This document shows, one piece after another, positions 10,175 through 19,887 of a stretch of 64,000 nt of DNA (the first letter of the stretch is position 1; every line of letters begins with the position of its first letter). Source of the DNA: Thiosymbion sp942492625 (GTDB lineage: Bacteria; Pseudomonadota; Gammaproteobacteria; Chromatiales; Chromatiaceae); contig CALOFM010000019.1 in NCBI GenBank assembly GCA_942492625.1, positions 62,001-126,000 on the forward strand. Direction: 5' to 3'. The notes beneath the pieces were generated by a model. The model was not told the origin of the DNA, ran no database searches, and was given only the letters and a program-made list of their open reading frames with translations. The position numbers and the translations under genes are program-made.

Positions 10175-10804
10175 GTGAGCACCTACGAAACCGACGAGGA
10201 AAAAGTCGAAGCGATAAAGAAGTGGTGGAAGGAAAACGGTGTCTCCGTCATCAGCGGAGTGGCCATCGGCCTCGGCGCAATCTTCGGCTGGCGCGCCTGG
10301 ATCAACTACCAAGACTCGGTGGGGCAGCAGGCATCCGCCGCGTTCGAGCAGCTGCTGGCCAGCGTCGGCGGCGAGGACTCCCAGTCCGCGGTTGCTCAAT
10401 CCCAGCTCATCGCCGAGGAATTCTCCTCCACCGCCTACGCGACCCTCGCCGCCCTGGTGCAGGCGCGGGTCGAGCTCAATGCCGGGAACCTTGCCGGTGC
10501 CCGTGGGGCGCTGGAGCAGGCCATTGCCATGTCCCCGGACCCCGGCCTTACCCGAATCGCCGCACTGCGCCTGACGCGCGTTCTGATCGCCGAAGGAAAT
10601 CTCTCGACCGCCTCTGACCTGGCCGCAAAGTACGACGAAGGCGGCAGCTTTGCCGGCGCCTTTGCCGCAGCGCGCGGCGATATCGCATCGGCGGACGGCC
10701 GCCCGGAAGACGCGCGGGCCGCCTACGAGCAAGCGATCGCCGCCGGCGCCCCGAATCCCGAGGAGCTTCGATTGAAGCTCGAAAATCTACCCCCCGCCGG
10801 TTGA
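10175..10804 (+). CDS. yfgM: YfgM-family periplasmic TPR protein (SecYEG ancillary)
   Basis: 209 residues with an N-terminal single transmembrane anchor (about 28-43: VISGVAIGLGAIFGWRAW) followed by a tetratricopeptide-like helical domain. E. coli YfgM is an inner-membrane partner of the Sec translocon and PpiD. The GTG start is chosen for the upstream GGAG site at 7-bp spacing and for the usual N-terminus (TYETDEEKVEAIKKWW). The order hisS-yfgM-bamB-der is conserved. Confidence 0.93.
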   Translation: MSTYETDEEKVEAIKKWWKENGVSVISGVAIGLGAIFGWRAWINYQDSVGQQASAAFEQLLASVGGEDSQSAVAQSQLIAEEFSSTAYATLAALVQARVELNAGNLAGARGALEQAIAMSPDPGLTRIAALRLTRVLIAEGNLSTASDLAAKYDEGGSFAGAFAAARGDIASADGRPEDARAAYEQAIAAGAPNPEELRLKLENLPPAG

Positions 10805-10818
10805 GGCCGGAGACTGAC

Positions 10819-12042
10819 ATGCCTAAGAGCTTCCCGGCTGCGATCTCCCTCCTGCTGCTGAGCGGTTGCAGCTACATCCCCTGGTTCGGCGGCGAAAAAG
10901 ACCCGCGGCCGCCAACGGAGCTGCAGAAGCGCCAACCCGAGATCACAGTAACCAAGCTATGGTCCAACAAGGTCGGCGAGGGCGCCGATGAAAGGCGCCT
11001 CGACCTGGTTCCGGCGATACAGGGTGGGCGCCTGTATGTCGCGGACGCCGAAGGCGCCGTCTTCGCCATGAATGCCGCCACAGGTAAGGTCTTGTGGCAG
11101 CGAGAGACGGGCCTGCCCTTCAGCGGGGGACCGGAGGTCGACGGGAGATACATCGTTTTGGGCTCCGGCAACGGCGACCTCGTCGCCTTGAACATCCAAG
11201 ACGGTACGCCGCTGTGGAATGCCCGCGTGGACAGCGAGATCCTCTCCGTGCCCCGTATCGCCGGGTCGTCGGTGGTGGTACACACCCTGCACGACAGCGT
11301 CTACTCCTTCGACCTGACCTCGGGCGATCAGCGGTGGAAGTACGTCTTTCCGGCTCCGATCCTCACGCTGCGTGGAAGCAGCTCTCCGGCCATCACAGGA
11401 GACAGCGCCATCGTTGGAATCTCCGGCGGCAAGCTGCTGAATCTGGAGCTGGAAACAGGCGTTCCCCTGTGGGAGACCACGGTAACCCCGCCCCACGGCC
11501 GCTCCGAGCTGGAGCGCATCGCCGACCTGGACGCCGACCCGGTCATCGTGGACGGCATCGTCTACGTCGCCACCTACAACGGCGACCTGGCCGCCGTCGA
11601 CCTGAGCACCGGCTCTGTCCTATGGCGCCGTGAGCTCTCCGCACACGCCGGCATCACGGCGGAATCGGGCATGCTCTATGTAACCGACTCCGACGACGTG
11701 GTCTGGGCGGCAAGCCCTCAGGATGGAACGGGCACCTGGAAGCAGGAAGGGCTCAAGTACCGGCGTCTGACGGCACCTGCAGTGCTTGGCAATTTGGTCG
11801 TGGTCGGCGATCTGGACGGCTACCTCCACTGGTTGGACCGGCGTGACGGCCGCATCGTGGCCAGCGACAGAGTCGCCGGCGGCCCCATCACCGCACGCCC
11901 GCAAGTGTCGGGCGGCAAGCTCTACGTTTACGGCGATGACGGAACGGTTGCCGCCCTCTCCGCCGGCTCCCCGCCGTCGCGCCCGAGAGCACCGAAGCCG
12001 GCCCCGCAATCGCAGAGCAGCGAGGACAGATCCTCCCGCTGA
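10819..12042 (+). CDS. bamB: Outer-membrane protein assembly factor BamB
   Basis: 407-residue lipoprotein (lipobox LLSGC followed by SYIPWF) with an eight-bladed PQQ-type beta-propeller. Repeats such as GKVLWQRETG, GTPLWNARVDSE, GDQRWKYVF and GSVLWRREL mark the blades. BamB docks on BamA to insert beta-barrel proteins. The ATG at 10819 has a GGAG site; a TTG at 10801 is less likely. The C-terminus has a Pro/Ser-rich extension. Confidence 0.96.
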   Translation: MPKSFPAAISLLLLSGCSYIPWFGGEKDPRPPTELQKRQPEITVTKLWSNKVGEGADERRLDLVPAIQGGRLYVADAEGAVFAMNAATGKVLWQRETGLPFSGGPEVDGRYIVLGSGNGDLVALNIQDGTPLWNARVDSEILSVPRIAGSSVVVHTLHDSVYSFDLTSGDQRWKYVFPAPILTLRGSSSPAITGDSAIVGISGGKLLNLELETGVPLWETTVTPPHGRSELERIADLDADPVIVDGIVYVATYNGDLAAVDLSTGSVLWRRELSAHAGITAESGMLYVTDSDDVVWAASPQDGTGTWKQEGLKYRRLTAPAVLGNLVVVGDLDGYLHWLDRRDGRIVASDRVAGGPITARPQVSGGKLYVYGDDGTVAALSAGSPPSRPRAPKPAPQSQSSEDRSSR

Positions 12043-12048
12043 TCCCCC

Positions 12049-13449
12049 ATGCTTCCGATCCTCACCCTGGTAGGCCGGCCCAACGTCGGCAAGTCGACCC
12101 TGTTCAACCGCATGACCAGGACCCGGGACGCCCTGGTTGCGGACTTCCCCGGGCTGACCCGGGATCGTCAGTACGGCATCGGCCTTCTCGGACCCGCGAG
12201 CTACATCCTGGTGGATACCGGAGGACTGAGCGGCAGTTCCGAGGGCGTGCAAGGACTGATGGAGCAGCAGGTCAGCCTCGCCATCGAAGAGGCCGATCAC
12301 CTGCTCTTGTTGGTTGACGCCCACGACGGCTGTACCAGCGCCGACCTAGACATCGGCGAGCGCCTGCGGCGCACGGGAAAGCCCATCACCCTGGTGGTCA
12401 ACAAGGCAGATCACACGGATCCCGCTCTGGCCACCGCGGAGTTCCACGCCCTGGGTCTCGGCGAGCCCTTTCCCATCTCCGCAACCCAGGGCCGCGGGGT
12501 CATGACGCTGATCGAGCGAGTGATCGGGAGCCTGCCCGGGGCCCCTGCGGATGCGCCCGGCATTCCGAGCGAGGGGGCTGGCGCCAAGATCGCGGTGGTC
12601 GGCCGGCCGAATGCGGGTAAGTCCACGCTGGTCAACCGCCTCCTCGGTGAGGAGCGGCAGGTGACCTGCGACAGTCCGGGCACCACGCGCGACAGCATCC
12701 ACATCCCCTTCGAGCGCAACGGAAAGCCCTATACCCTGATCGACACGGCCGGCGTGCGCCGCCGCGCCAAGGTCCGGGAAGCAATAGAGAAGTTCAGCGT
12801 AATCAAGACACTCCAGGCGATTGCAGAATGCAACCTGGTCATCCTGGTCCTCGACGCTCGCCAAGGCATCGGCGAGCAGGACGCAACCCTAGCCTCCCAC
12901 GTTCTGGAGAGCGGCCGCGCCCTGGTTATCGCAGTCAACAAGTGGGATGGTCTGCAGGGTGACGAACGGGCCAAGGTGCGCGACGCCTTTGCCCGCAAGC
13001 TGGGATTCCTGGACTTTGCTGCCGTGCACTACATCTCCGCCCTACACGGCAGCGGTATCGGACTGCTGCTGAAAGAAGCCGACCAGGCTTTGTGCAATGC
13101 CCTACGCAGTCTGAGCACGCCTGAGCTGACGCGCATCCTTGAGGCCACCGTTCAGGAGCACCAGCCTCCCCTGGTGCGCGGTCGCCGGATCAAGCTACGC
13201 TATGCGCACCAAGGCGGGCGCAACCCTCCCATCATCGTCATTCACGGGAATCAGACGGCGGAGGTCCCCGACACCTATCGCCGCTACTTGATCAACCGTT
13301 TCCGCCGTGCGCTGGATCTCGCGGGCACGCCGCTGCGTTTGGAATTTCGCACCGGGTCCAACCCCTTCCAGGGGCGGCGCAACAAGCTCACGCCAACGCA
13401 ACAGCGCAAGCGCGCTCGCCTCAAGAAGTTCGTTCAGCGCAAACGCTAA
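12049..13449 (+). CDS. der: Ribosome biogenesis GTPase Der
   Basis: 466 residues with two tandem GTPase domains. The P-loops are GRPNVGKST near residue 9 and GRPNAGKST near residue 185; the base-specificity motifs are NKAD and NKWD. A C-terminal KH-like domain and a basic tail (QQRKRARLKKFVQRKR) complete it. Der acts in 50S subunit maturation. In E. coli yfgJ and xseA follow; here 8 kb of accessory DNA intervenes. Confidence 0.97.
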   Translation: MLPILTLVGRPNVGKSTLFNRMTRTRDALVADFPGLTRDRQYGIGLLGPASYILVDTGGLSGSSEGVQGLMEQQVSLAIEEADHLLLLVDAHDGCTSADLDIGERLRRTGKPITLVVNKADHTDPALATAEFHALGLGEPFPISATQGRGVMTLIERVIGSLPGAPADAPGIPSEGAGAKIAVVGRPNAGKSTLVNRLLGEERQVTCDSPGTTRDSIHIPFERNGKPYTLIDTAGVRRRAKVREAIEKFSVIKTLQAIAECNLVILVLDARQGIGEQDATLASHVLESGRALVIAVNKWDGLQGDERAKVRDAFARKLGFLDFAAVHYISALHGSGIGLLLKEADQALCNALRSLSTPELTRILEATVQEHQPPLVRGRRIKLRYAHQGGRNPPIIVIHGNQTAEVPDTYRRYLINRFRRALDLAGTPLRLEFRTGSNPFQGRRNKLTPTQQRKRARLKKFVQRKR

Positions 13450-13717
13450 CTCTAGCGCGTATCGCTCGGCGACAATCTGGCCAGGTGGTATACAACCTCC
13501 GTCGCCAGCCGCACGGCATGCGAAAACGGCAGGCGCGACGCGATGCACGCTCTATTTAGAGACATTGCGCCCGTACCTCTCAAGTGCAGGGTTTCCCGAC
13601 GCCCATCCGATCCCGCTGGCGTTTGAGGGTTTAAGTACGTACCCCGCCTCAACACGAACAGCGGGAAATATCCCATAATAGGAACAGGCAAAGTCGAAAA
13701 CCGAATGAGGGCTTGAG

Positions 13718-14026
13718 ATGAAATCGCTGATGCTCATTACGGGAAGCGGGCCCATGCTGGTCCTCTCTTCCCACGACACACCGGACGACGAAGTCTTCCT
13801 TGCCAAGCTCAAGGCTAAAGGTGTGAAGAAATTTCTGGCCTACGAGTTACCGTTAGACGAGGTTAAGACACTCTACGGCGGCCATTTCCAAACGGTGGTC
13901 AATGATCTGCATGAGTCGGACGACCTCAGGGTGCTCGATATGAATGGCCACCGGGTCTTCGAGCTGTTCCGGCTCGATGGCCTCGGCGAACCGTTTGTCC
14001 ATGAGTCGGATAACCCGAAGGATTAA
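13718..14026 (+). CDS. Small conserved hypothetical protein
   Basis: 102 residues, no signal peptide, with a mixed alpha/beta composition and a conserved-looking start (MKSLMLITGSGPMLVLSSH) and core (DLHESDDLRVLD). A GAGGG site precedes the ATG. I recall similar short cytosolic proteins in other proteobacteria but no known function. It is the first gene of the accessory segment after der, and its neighbour is a SpoIIAA-like protein on the same strand. Confidence 0.6.
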   Translation: MKSLMLITGSGPMLVLSSHDTPDDEVFLAKLKAKGVKKFLAYELPLDEVKTLYGGHFQTVVNDLHESDDLRVLDMNGHRVFELFRLDGLGEPFVHESDNPKD

Positions 14027-14105
14027 GGCGTACGTGAAGCGAAACATACGCGGCAATCCGTACCCACGAACCGAAACGCTTACTTCTTCAATTAGGAGAA
14101 AATCC

Positions 14106-14465
14106 GTGCTCCAACTCATGCAACCGACGACGGCCAACCTGGTGTTAGTCACCGCCAGCGGAACCGTAACGGCTGAAGATTATGAAAATGTCCTGATCCC
14201 GGCCATCGAAGAGACGCTGAAAACCCACAACAAGGTGCGCGTGTTGTTCCAACTCGATCCAAACACCGGTTTCACGGCGGGGGCCGTCTGGGACGACACC
14301 AAGTTCGGCCTGAGTCACTTCTTTGCGTTCGAAAAGTTCGCTTTAGTCTCGGACACGGACTGGATTAATAATACCATCAAGGTCATGGGTTTCATGATCC
14401 CCTGTCCGGTGAAGCTCTTCGCGCTAAACGAGTTGGGCGCGGCTAAGGAGTGGATCAGCGAGTAA
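14106..14465 (+). CDS. SpoIIAA-like (STAS-fold) protein
   Basis: 119 residues fitting the SpoIIAA-like family (DUF3478): an N-terminal strand LVTASGTVTAEDYENVLIPAIE, a central WDDTKFGLSHFFAFEKFALVSD and a C-terminal KLFALNELGAAKEWI. The fold is STAS-like and may bind lipids or regulate a partner; no function is proven. The GTG at 14106 is chosen for the AGGAG site 7 bp upstream; an ATG at 14118 is the alternative. Confidence 0.75.
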   Translation: MLQLMQPTTANLVLVTASGTVTAEDYENVLIPAIEETLKTHNKVRVLFQLDPNTGFTAGAVWDDTKFGLSHFFAFEKFALVSDTDWINNTIKVMGFMIPCPVKLFALNELGAAKEWISE

Positions 14466-14639
14466 CAGGGGGTGGCGTCGTCGTCTCGGCAGGGGACGAG
14501 CTCTGCGGCACTCAGTATCGAGTTGCCCTAAGCCCGCTATGTCCAAAGCGGAATTGCAGACCTTCGAGGAGAGGGTCACGCAGATCACCCAACCGCCAGC
14601 AGTCGGCCGAAAGCAGACGTCGAAGGTGTTCTAGTCACG

Positions 14640-14897
14640 CCCGCGGAAAGACGCGCTTACGTTCAGACAGTGCTGCGCTCGCTCAAGCCGGACGGTCTCG
14701 TGATCGTGGCAACATTCGCCGAAAATGGTCCCACTAAATGCAGTGGACTTCCCGTTAAGCGCTATAGCGCAGACGAACTGCACTCGGAGTTCGGGGAATC
14801 AATTACTCTTCTGGGCCAGCAGATAGAGTCTCATAAGTCCCCCACCGGCAACGTGCAGCAGTTTCTGTACTGTCTTTGCCGTAAGGTTGCCTCGTAA
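14640..14897 (+). pseudogene. C-terminal remnant of a class I SAM methyltransferase
   Basis: The frame encodes ERRAYVQTVLRSLKPDGLV then IVATFAENGPTKCSGLPV, ending QQFLYCLCRKVAS. This is the typical C-terminal third of small SAM-dependent methyltransferases (LKPGG post-motif and the GPxxCSGLPV segment). The N-terminal part with the SAM-binding glycine motif is not found upstream; 14470-14640 shows no matching frame. It is a truncated relic. Confidence 0.65.
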
Positions 14898-15260
14898 AAC
14901 CCATGGCTAGAAACCCCACAAGCGGAAATCACTGGGCCTTCTCTGGGTCGAGTTCGAACCTTCAGCGGTCGCGGGGCCTCGCGAGTAGCCTATCGACAGC
15001 GGTCGGCCAAGTCCGGACACTAGCCCAGAATCAACGACCGGCAACTCGGCCAGACAAAGTGGACTGCAGTATCCAGTCATTGACGGCGGTCATCTGAAAA
15101 CCACAGGAAGTTGCAGGAACGCGTTTCATCGCCGTCCAGTTCACGGATCAAGCTGCCGCGAGTGCCGCCATCGAATCCGATAAGAACGTCGCTGTTAACG
15201 TGACCAAGCAAGCACACGTGCTTGGCCAAAACTCTCCACCAAGAGAGGAGGAAAAACCCT
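14898..15260. other. Gap without recognised gene
   Basis: About 360 bp with only short unsupported frames. An AGGAGG site at 15246-15251 serves the next gene. Confidence 0.4.
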
Positions 15261-15845
15261 ATGGAGCCGCGTCCCGGCCGACGGAAAGGACAGATTGCCA
15301 TGTTGCTGGGAGCGAACGTGCTCGCCGGTATCGTTCCTGCCGAGGTCATCACCGACCAGGAAACGGAATCCAGGCTGCGGTCCTGGACGTGGAGCCACGA
15401 TGGCGTCTCGATCCAACTCTTGCAGCTGCTGCCGGACCAGACGCGCGCCTTTTTTCTCGGACGTGGGTTCGGTAGAGAGGAAGCCGACCAGATCGGCCGC
15501 ACCTGCGTGTTTCAGACCATCTTCCGCAACGATGGCGTTCGGCCCGTTGAGTATGATCTGCGTACTTGGTCCGTTCGTCACCGAACTGGGCGGCTGCGGT
15601 TACGCACCCGGGAGGTTTGGGATCCGGAATGGGCGACCCGCGGCGTCAATGAGGCGGCACGCACCGCTTTTCGGTGGGCGTTGTTGCCATCCGTTCAACG
15701 CTTCGAGCCCGGTGACTACAACTGGGGCATGACGAGCTTCGGCCTGTTGCCCGGAGAGAGGTTCGATCTCTTACTAATTGTCAGCATCGACGACGAACCG
15801 GTTGCCGCCGAGGTTCCGTCGGTGGTGTGCGTTGCCGACCGGTAA
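15261..15845 (+). CDS. Hypothetical protein coupled to a TlpA-like thioredoxin
   Basis: 194 residues of unknown function. The start is set by an AGGAGG site 9 bp before the ATG. After a basic N-terminus there is a weakly hydrophobic stretch (IAMLLGANVLAGIVPAEVI), then a mainly beta-strand body rich in Arg and aromatic residues (for example GLLPGERFDLLLIVSIDD). Its stop overlaps the start of the thioredoxin gene (TAATG), so the pair is translated together and may act in the same step, such as periplasmic redox or metal handling. That is inference. Confidence 0.6.
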   Translation: MEPRPGRRKGQIAMLLGANVLAGIVPAEVITDQETESRLRSWTWSHDGVSIQLLQLLPDQTRAFFLGRGFGREEADQIGRTCVFQTIFRNDGVRPVEYDLRTWSVRHRTGRLRLRTREVWDPEWATRGVNEAARTAFRWALLPSVQRFEPGDYNWGMTSFGLLPGERFDLLLIVSIDDEPVAAEVPSVVCVADR

Positions 15846-16369
15846 TGCGAGTAGGCACCGTGCGATCACTGGTTCTAGTTGTTTTGCTGGTTGGCTTTGC
15901 GCTGCCCGCCCAAGCCCAGCGACCCGGTGCGGGGCTAGTGTTATTGAAAGACAGGGCCCAGGCGCCGGATTTCGAACTGACCGACATCGACGGTAACACC
16001 CATTGGCTATCCGACTACCGGGGCAAGGTGCTCATCATTAACTTCTGGGCGACCTGGTGCCCGCCCTGTCGAGATGAGATGCCCTCGATGGACAGAGCCT
16101 GGGAGGTGCTGAAAGAGGAAGATATCCAAATGCTCGCCGTGAACATAGGTGAAGACGCGGACACGATCTTTCAGTTCACGGCCAATTATCCGGTAGGGTT
16201 CCCCTTGGTGATGGACCGCGACTCGAAGGTTGTAGGAGAGTGGCCGGTTCGCGGGTTACCCACGACCTTCGTGGTCGAAACGGAGGGACGTTTGGCCTAT
16301 CGCGCGATTGGCGGGCGAACCTGGGACGACTCCGAATTGCTTGCGCTGATCCGAGCCCTGAGGAAGTGA
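15845..16369 (+). CDS. TlpA/ResA-like thiol-disulfide oxidoreductase
   Basis: 174 residues with a signal peptide (about 1-24, ending ALPAQA) and a thioredoxin fold of the AhpC-TSA/Redoxin type. The active site is WCPPC (C72, C75), with the cis-proline region RGLPTTFVV. TlpA/ResA proteins reduce periplasmic disulfides, for example in cytochrome c or Cu-protein maturation. It overlaps its upstream partner by 1 bp. Confidence 0.9.
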   Translation: MRVGTVRSLVLVVLLVGFALPAQAQRPGAGLVLLKDRAQAPDFELTDIDGNTHWLSDYRGKVLIINFWATWCPPCRDEMPSMDRAWEVLKEEDIQMLAVNIGEDADTIFQFTANYPVGFPLVMDRDSKVVGEWPVRGLPTTFVVETEGRLAYRAIGGRTWDDSELLALIRALRK

Positions 16370-17632
16370 GCAACGCCACGCTGAAGCTTAGCGCAGCCGC
16401 GGCAATGTTTGGGAGTGCCGGTGACAGGATACGTAGCTTTCAACCGTGGATTGATCGGCGGCTTACCACCCGATTGGCATTTGCGGTGCAGCAATTTGCG
16501 GGCGACGGCGATCATAGCGGTTTTCGTTTCTGTCCCGCCCGAAGCGCACACCTAGCCAACAGGAAACATCTGTCTCGCAAAAAGCAACTTTGGGACGTCG
16601 GTCGCACCAATGGGTTTCGGTGAGTGTTATAAAGCGGTTCAAGAATCGGTGTAAGTCGAGAGTATCAACACTCGCCTGAGGGCGACATAGCATACGTCAA
16701 CGACTCACGATTTCTTGACTATCGATAATAAATCGAAAGCAACACCCGGCGCCAAGTTGGTTTTCTTTCAAGATTGCGAGGGAATAAGAGATGTCGTTTA
16801 CAGCACGGTCTATATTCGTACCGAGAGGGCACGTTTGCGAAAGAAACGACCGAAATAGTTACGGAGTACGCTTTATCCAGCCTCCGACGCCGATAAATGT
16901 TCCGTCGGAATCGTTTTCGGCTAAGACGACGTTAGTCTCCGGACCTAAGCGAAAGATAAACTCTCAGCAATCGGACGCATTGGAAGGCGCAAGAGGGATT
17001 GTCGTTGGGCCGGTCCTCGGTTCGATTTCTTGGGGGCTGCTAGGCTTTCTGGGATACGTGCTCTTATTCTGAGTTCGCGCCGGCTCACTAGAGCGTTTGT
17101 TTACCTCCGCCTCTTTTGCTTATGCGCCATAAGAATTGGAGTGGTCCGCCCACATTTCCCGGCGAGAGCCCGCACGAATGCGGTCGCTCATTCCAAACAA
17201 GCAGAAATCTCCGGAATCGCTCGGCGACAGGACTCCAGAACACTAACCACAGCAGATTTCACTGGTACGGCTATAAGCTGACATTCCGAGTGCCGTTCGT
17301 TACTCGGTGGTGTAAAATTCCGATGACACTCGATGGTGTGTCTGTGCGACGAGCAGATAACGGCGAGGAGCAGACATAAGGGGAGCCGTCCGTGGATTGT
17401 GACCCGCGCGCTGCACTTGGCCGCGGTCGGGAAATCGTCGTTGCGCAGCTCTAGGATTTCCGCCGCCTGTGACAACTTGCGGTGGGCGCGGAGCAAAGAC
17501 CCTCCTGAATCATTCAGAAACCGTCGACGAAACCGGGGGAACTCCATCCAGTAACGGGTTACTGGCTGTCGGGAGGGGTATGCCCAACGGCTTCTATCGG
17601 GCATTGCCAGTTCTTGGGAATAGGCGCAAGCC
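16370..17632. other. 1.26-kb gap, no firm gene
   Basis: Composition is less GC-rich than the core genes. One frame at 16791-17072 (93 residues, preceded by AGGGAATAAGAG) ends in a hydrophobic stretch (GIVVGPVLGSISWGLLGF) that could be a membrane helix, but nothing else supports it. Other frames look random. Confidence 0.35.
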
Positions 17633-18790
17633 ATGGTCGTAGAAAGCGGGATCACAAGCAAAAGCTTCCAGACGGGCGAAGGAGGGGCGGAACATTACAT
17701 CTCGGTAACGGCTCCCGGAAACCTCAACATCAAGGACCAAATCGTACTCGTACAGAAGCGCTACGCGGAAGCCATTAAAGCTCTTGGCCTGACCCCAGCG
17801 ACAGCGATATTCAGGCGTGTGTATTTAAGCGATGTAATCAATCAGGCGGCGCTGGTCCGTGAAAGCGCACTCGTTGTCGAACCGGCCGCCAGTCCCGTGG
17901 CCGTCTCGATCGTGCAGCAGCCGCCATTGCCCAGCTCAAAGATCGCTCTCTTGGCATACCACGTCGAGGCGGTCGACATCAAAAAGCACCGCCTGTCGCC
18001 AAAGCATATGATTGTCGAGAAAAATGGCCTGCGCCATCTCTGGAGCACGAGGCTGTGCGCCGGGAACTATGGTGCGTCCGCCTCGGTGGAAACACAAACC
18101 TGGGAGATCTTCGGCGACCTTATCAACACGCTCTCCCACAAAGGAGCAAATCTTCGGGACCACTGTGTTCGGACATGGATCTACATCAAGGATGTCGATG
18201 TCTTTTATCAGGGCATGGTCGACAGCCGGGGCAGACTGTTCTCCCAGCACGGGATGACGAAAGACACTCACTATATTGCCAGCACAGGTATTGAGGGCGC
18301 ATGTCCGCACCGGTTTGATCTTGTCTTGATGGATGCCTATTCCATCCTCGATCTGGCCCCGGAACAAGTATCGTATCTCGACGATTTCGACAAATTGTGC
18401 GCGACCAAGGACTACAATGTACATTTCGAGCGCGGCACGCGTATCGCCTATGCCGACAGGTCGCACCAGTTCATCTCGGGCACGGCAAGTATCGATAATA
18501 CCGGGCAGGTGGTGCATCCCGGAGACGTTCTCAAGCAACTGGAACGCGCCTTAAGCAATGTCAAGGCACTGTTGCTATCAGGAGCGGCAGGCCTAGACGA
18601 TATGATGCACCTGATCGTCTACCTGCGGGATCCGTCTGATGTAGGGCGTGTTGACGACTATCTTGCCAACCGCTTTCCTCTGTTACCGATCATCACGGTC
18701 CAAGGCGCGGTGTGTCGACCGGAGTGGCTTGTCGAAATCGAAGGCATCGCCATCAGCGCCAATGATGAGCCCGATCTTCCCTCATTCTGA
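17633..18790 (+). CDS. Rid-superfamily protein resembling chorismatases (FkbO/Hyg5-like)
   Basis: 385 residues in two Rid/YjgF-like halves (about 10-125 and 160-375). Features shared with FkbO/Hyg5 chorismatases as I remember them: RTWIYIKDV, ASTGIEG, a FERGT segment, FISGTASI...HPGDVLKQLERALSNVKALL, and the Rid terminus WLVEIEGIAI. Chorismatases hydrolyse chorismate to (dihydroxy)benzoate-type starters; other Rid proteins hydrolyse imines. Which applies here is unknown. A 2-oxoglutarate oxygenase follows after 25 bp, suggesting a two-step modification pathway. The start is not supported by a strong ribosome-binding site. Confidence 0.65.
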   Translation: MVVESGITSKSFQTGEGGAEHYISVTAPGNLNIKDQIVLVQKRYAEAIKALGLTPATAIFRRVYLSDVINQAALVRESALVVEPAASPVAVSIVQQPPLPSSKIALLAYHVEAVDIKKHRLSPKHMIVEKNGLRHLWSTRLCAGNYGASASVETQTWEIFGDLINTLSHKGANLRDHCVRTWIYIKDVDVFYQGMVDSRGRLFSQHGMTKDTHYIASTGIEGACPHRFDLVLMDAYSILDLAPEQVSYLDDFDKLCATKDYNVHFERGTRIAYADRSHQFISGTASIDNTGQVVHPGDVLKQLERALSNVKALLLSGAAGLDDMMHLIVYLRDPSDVGRVDDYLANRFPLLPIITVQGAVCRPEWLVEIEGIAISANDEPDLPSF

Positions 18791-18815
18791 CCAACCGAAA
18801 ACAAGGATTAGAACC

Positions 18816-19496
18816 ATGACACATACCGATCCTCAATTTTCACTGCTGGACGAGAAAGCGATCGCCGCGGCGGACCTGCGCAATGATCCTTATGATTTTG
18901 CCTTCGTCGATCATGCCATCGATCTAAAGTACAAGGACGAGGTGCTCGCCGATGCGCCGGAGATCCCCCAGCGCGGAACCTACGCCGTGCCCTATATGAA
19001 ATTTGGCCCCCGCTTTCAGGCCGCGATCGACGATCTTCAGAGCCCACGTTTCCAACGGCTTGTTGAACGAAAATTCGATATCGATCTCAGCCCCTATCCG
19101 ACGACCGTCGTGATGATGGGTAACACAACCGGCAACTACAACGAGGGGTACGGCCATCCCGATTCGAAACACAAAATCATCACGGTGCTGCTGGGTTTCA
19201 GCCGCGACTGGCCCTATGACCGGGGCAAGTTGAGGATCATGCGCAGCGAGGATCGCGAGGACTATGAGTTTGAATTCCCGCCGGAGTTCGGAAAAATGCT
19301 CATGTTTCGCGTCTGCGATCATTCCTGGCACGGCTTCGTGCCGCAAAAAGGTGAGCGCAAGAGCCTGCAGTTCTGCTGGGTCGATTCCGAAAAATACGTC
19401 CGGGCCACATATTTGCGCCACCGGATCAGCGCAATCGCCAAATCTACCCCCGTCGTGCGCAAGATTCTCCAATACGCGCCCCGAAAGCTGACATGA
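18816..19496 (+). CDS. 2-oxoglutarate/Fe(II)-dependent oxygenase
   Basis: 226 residues. The iron triad is visible: H114 and D116 (GHPDSKH) and H172 (DHSWHGF), with R181 (GERKSLQF) placed to bind 2-oxoglutarate. The layout is that of prolyl-hydroxylase-like 2OG oxygenases (PF13640 type). The substrate is unknown. AGGA precedes the ATG. Tight linkage to the Rid-like gene implies that the two act on the same small molecule or on successive intermediates. Confidence 0.75.
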   Translation: MTHTDPQFSLLDEKAIAAADLRNDPYDFAFVDHAIDLKYKDEVLADAPEIPQRGTYAVPYMKFGPRFQAAIDDLQSPRFQRLVERKFDIDLSPYPTTVVMMGNTTGNYNEGYGHPDSKHKIITVLLGFSRDWPYDRGKLRIMRSEDREDYEFEFPPEFGKMLMFRVCDHSWHGFVPQKGERKSLQFCWVDSEKYVRATYLRHRISAIAKSTPVVRKILQYAPRKLT

Positions 19497-19887
19497 AGAT
19501 ACACATTTTGCCCAACTTTGAGGTGAAACCGCGTCAGGTATAAAGATTCCTGGCACTTGGTGGAAACGCCCCTGTTTGGGCCGCTTGGGGCCCCATAGCG
19601 CGCTCCAACCGTTGGCCTCGCTCGGCCTCCCGCGGTTTTCTCCTTCACGGCTTATCAACCGCCTACCGCCGACACGGCCGACGTCGCATTTTTCGCTGAG
19701 TCGTCGGCTTCGGAACCGTCCTCGACCGCCGTCACACAGCGGTAGGCAGCTGATAACCCTAAACTGCTGCAGTGCAGCAACGCGAGCGTCCGCACCAAAC
19801 CCACGACGGGTTGTTTAGATTTTCATCAACAAGACTTTTCTATCTTATTTCCGGTAGGGAGCTTTCTTGACAGAGAGGTCAAGCTCA
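19497..19887. other. 390-bp gap before the glycosyltransferase
   Basis: No gene seen. Short inverted repeats occur (for example ACCGCCTACCGC near 19658 and GCGGTAGGCAGC near 19738). Composition changes from GC-rich to AT-rich around 19820, near the start of the next gene. Confidence 0.35.
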
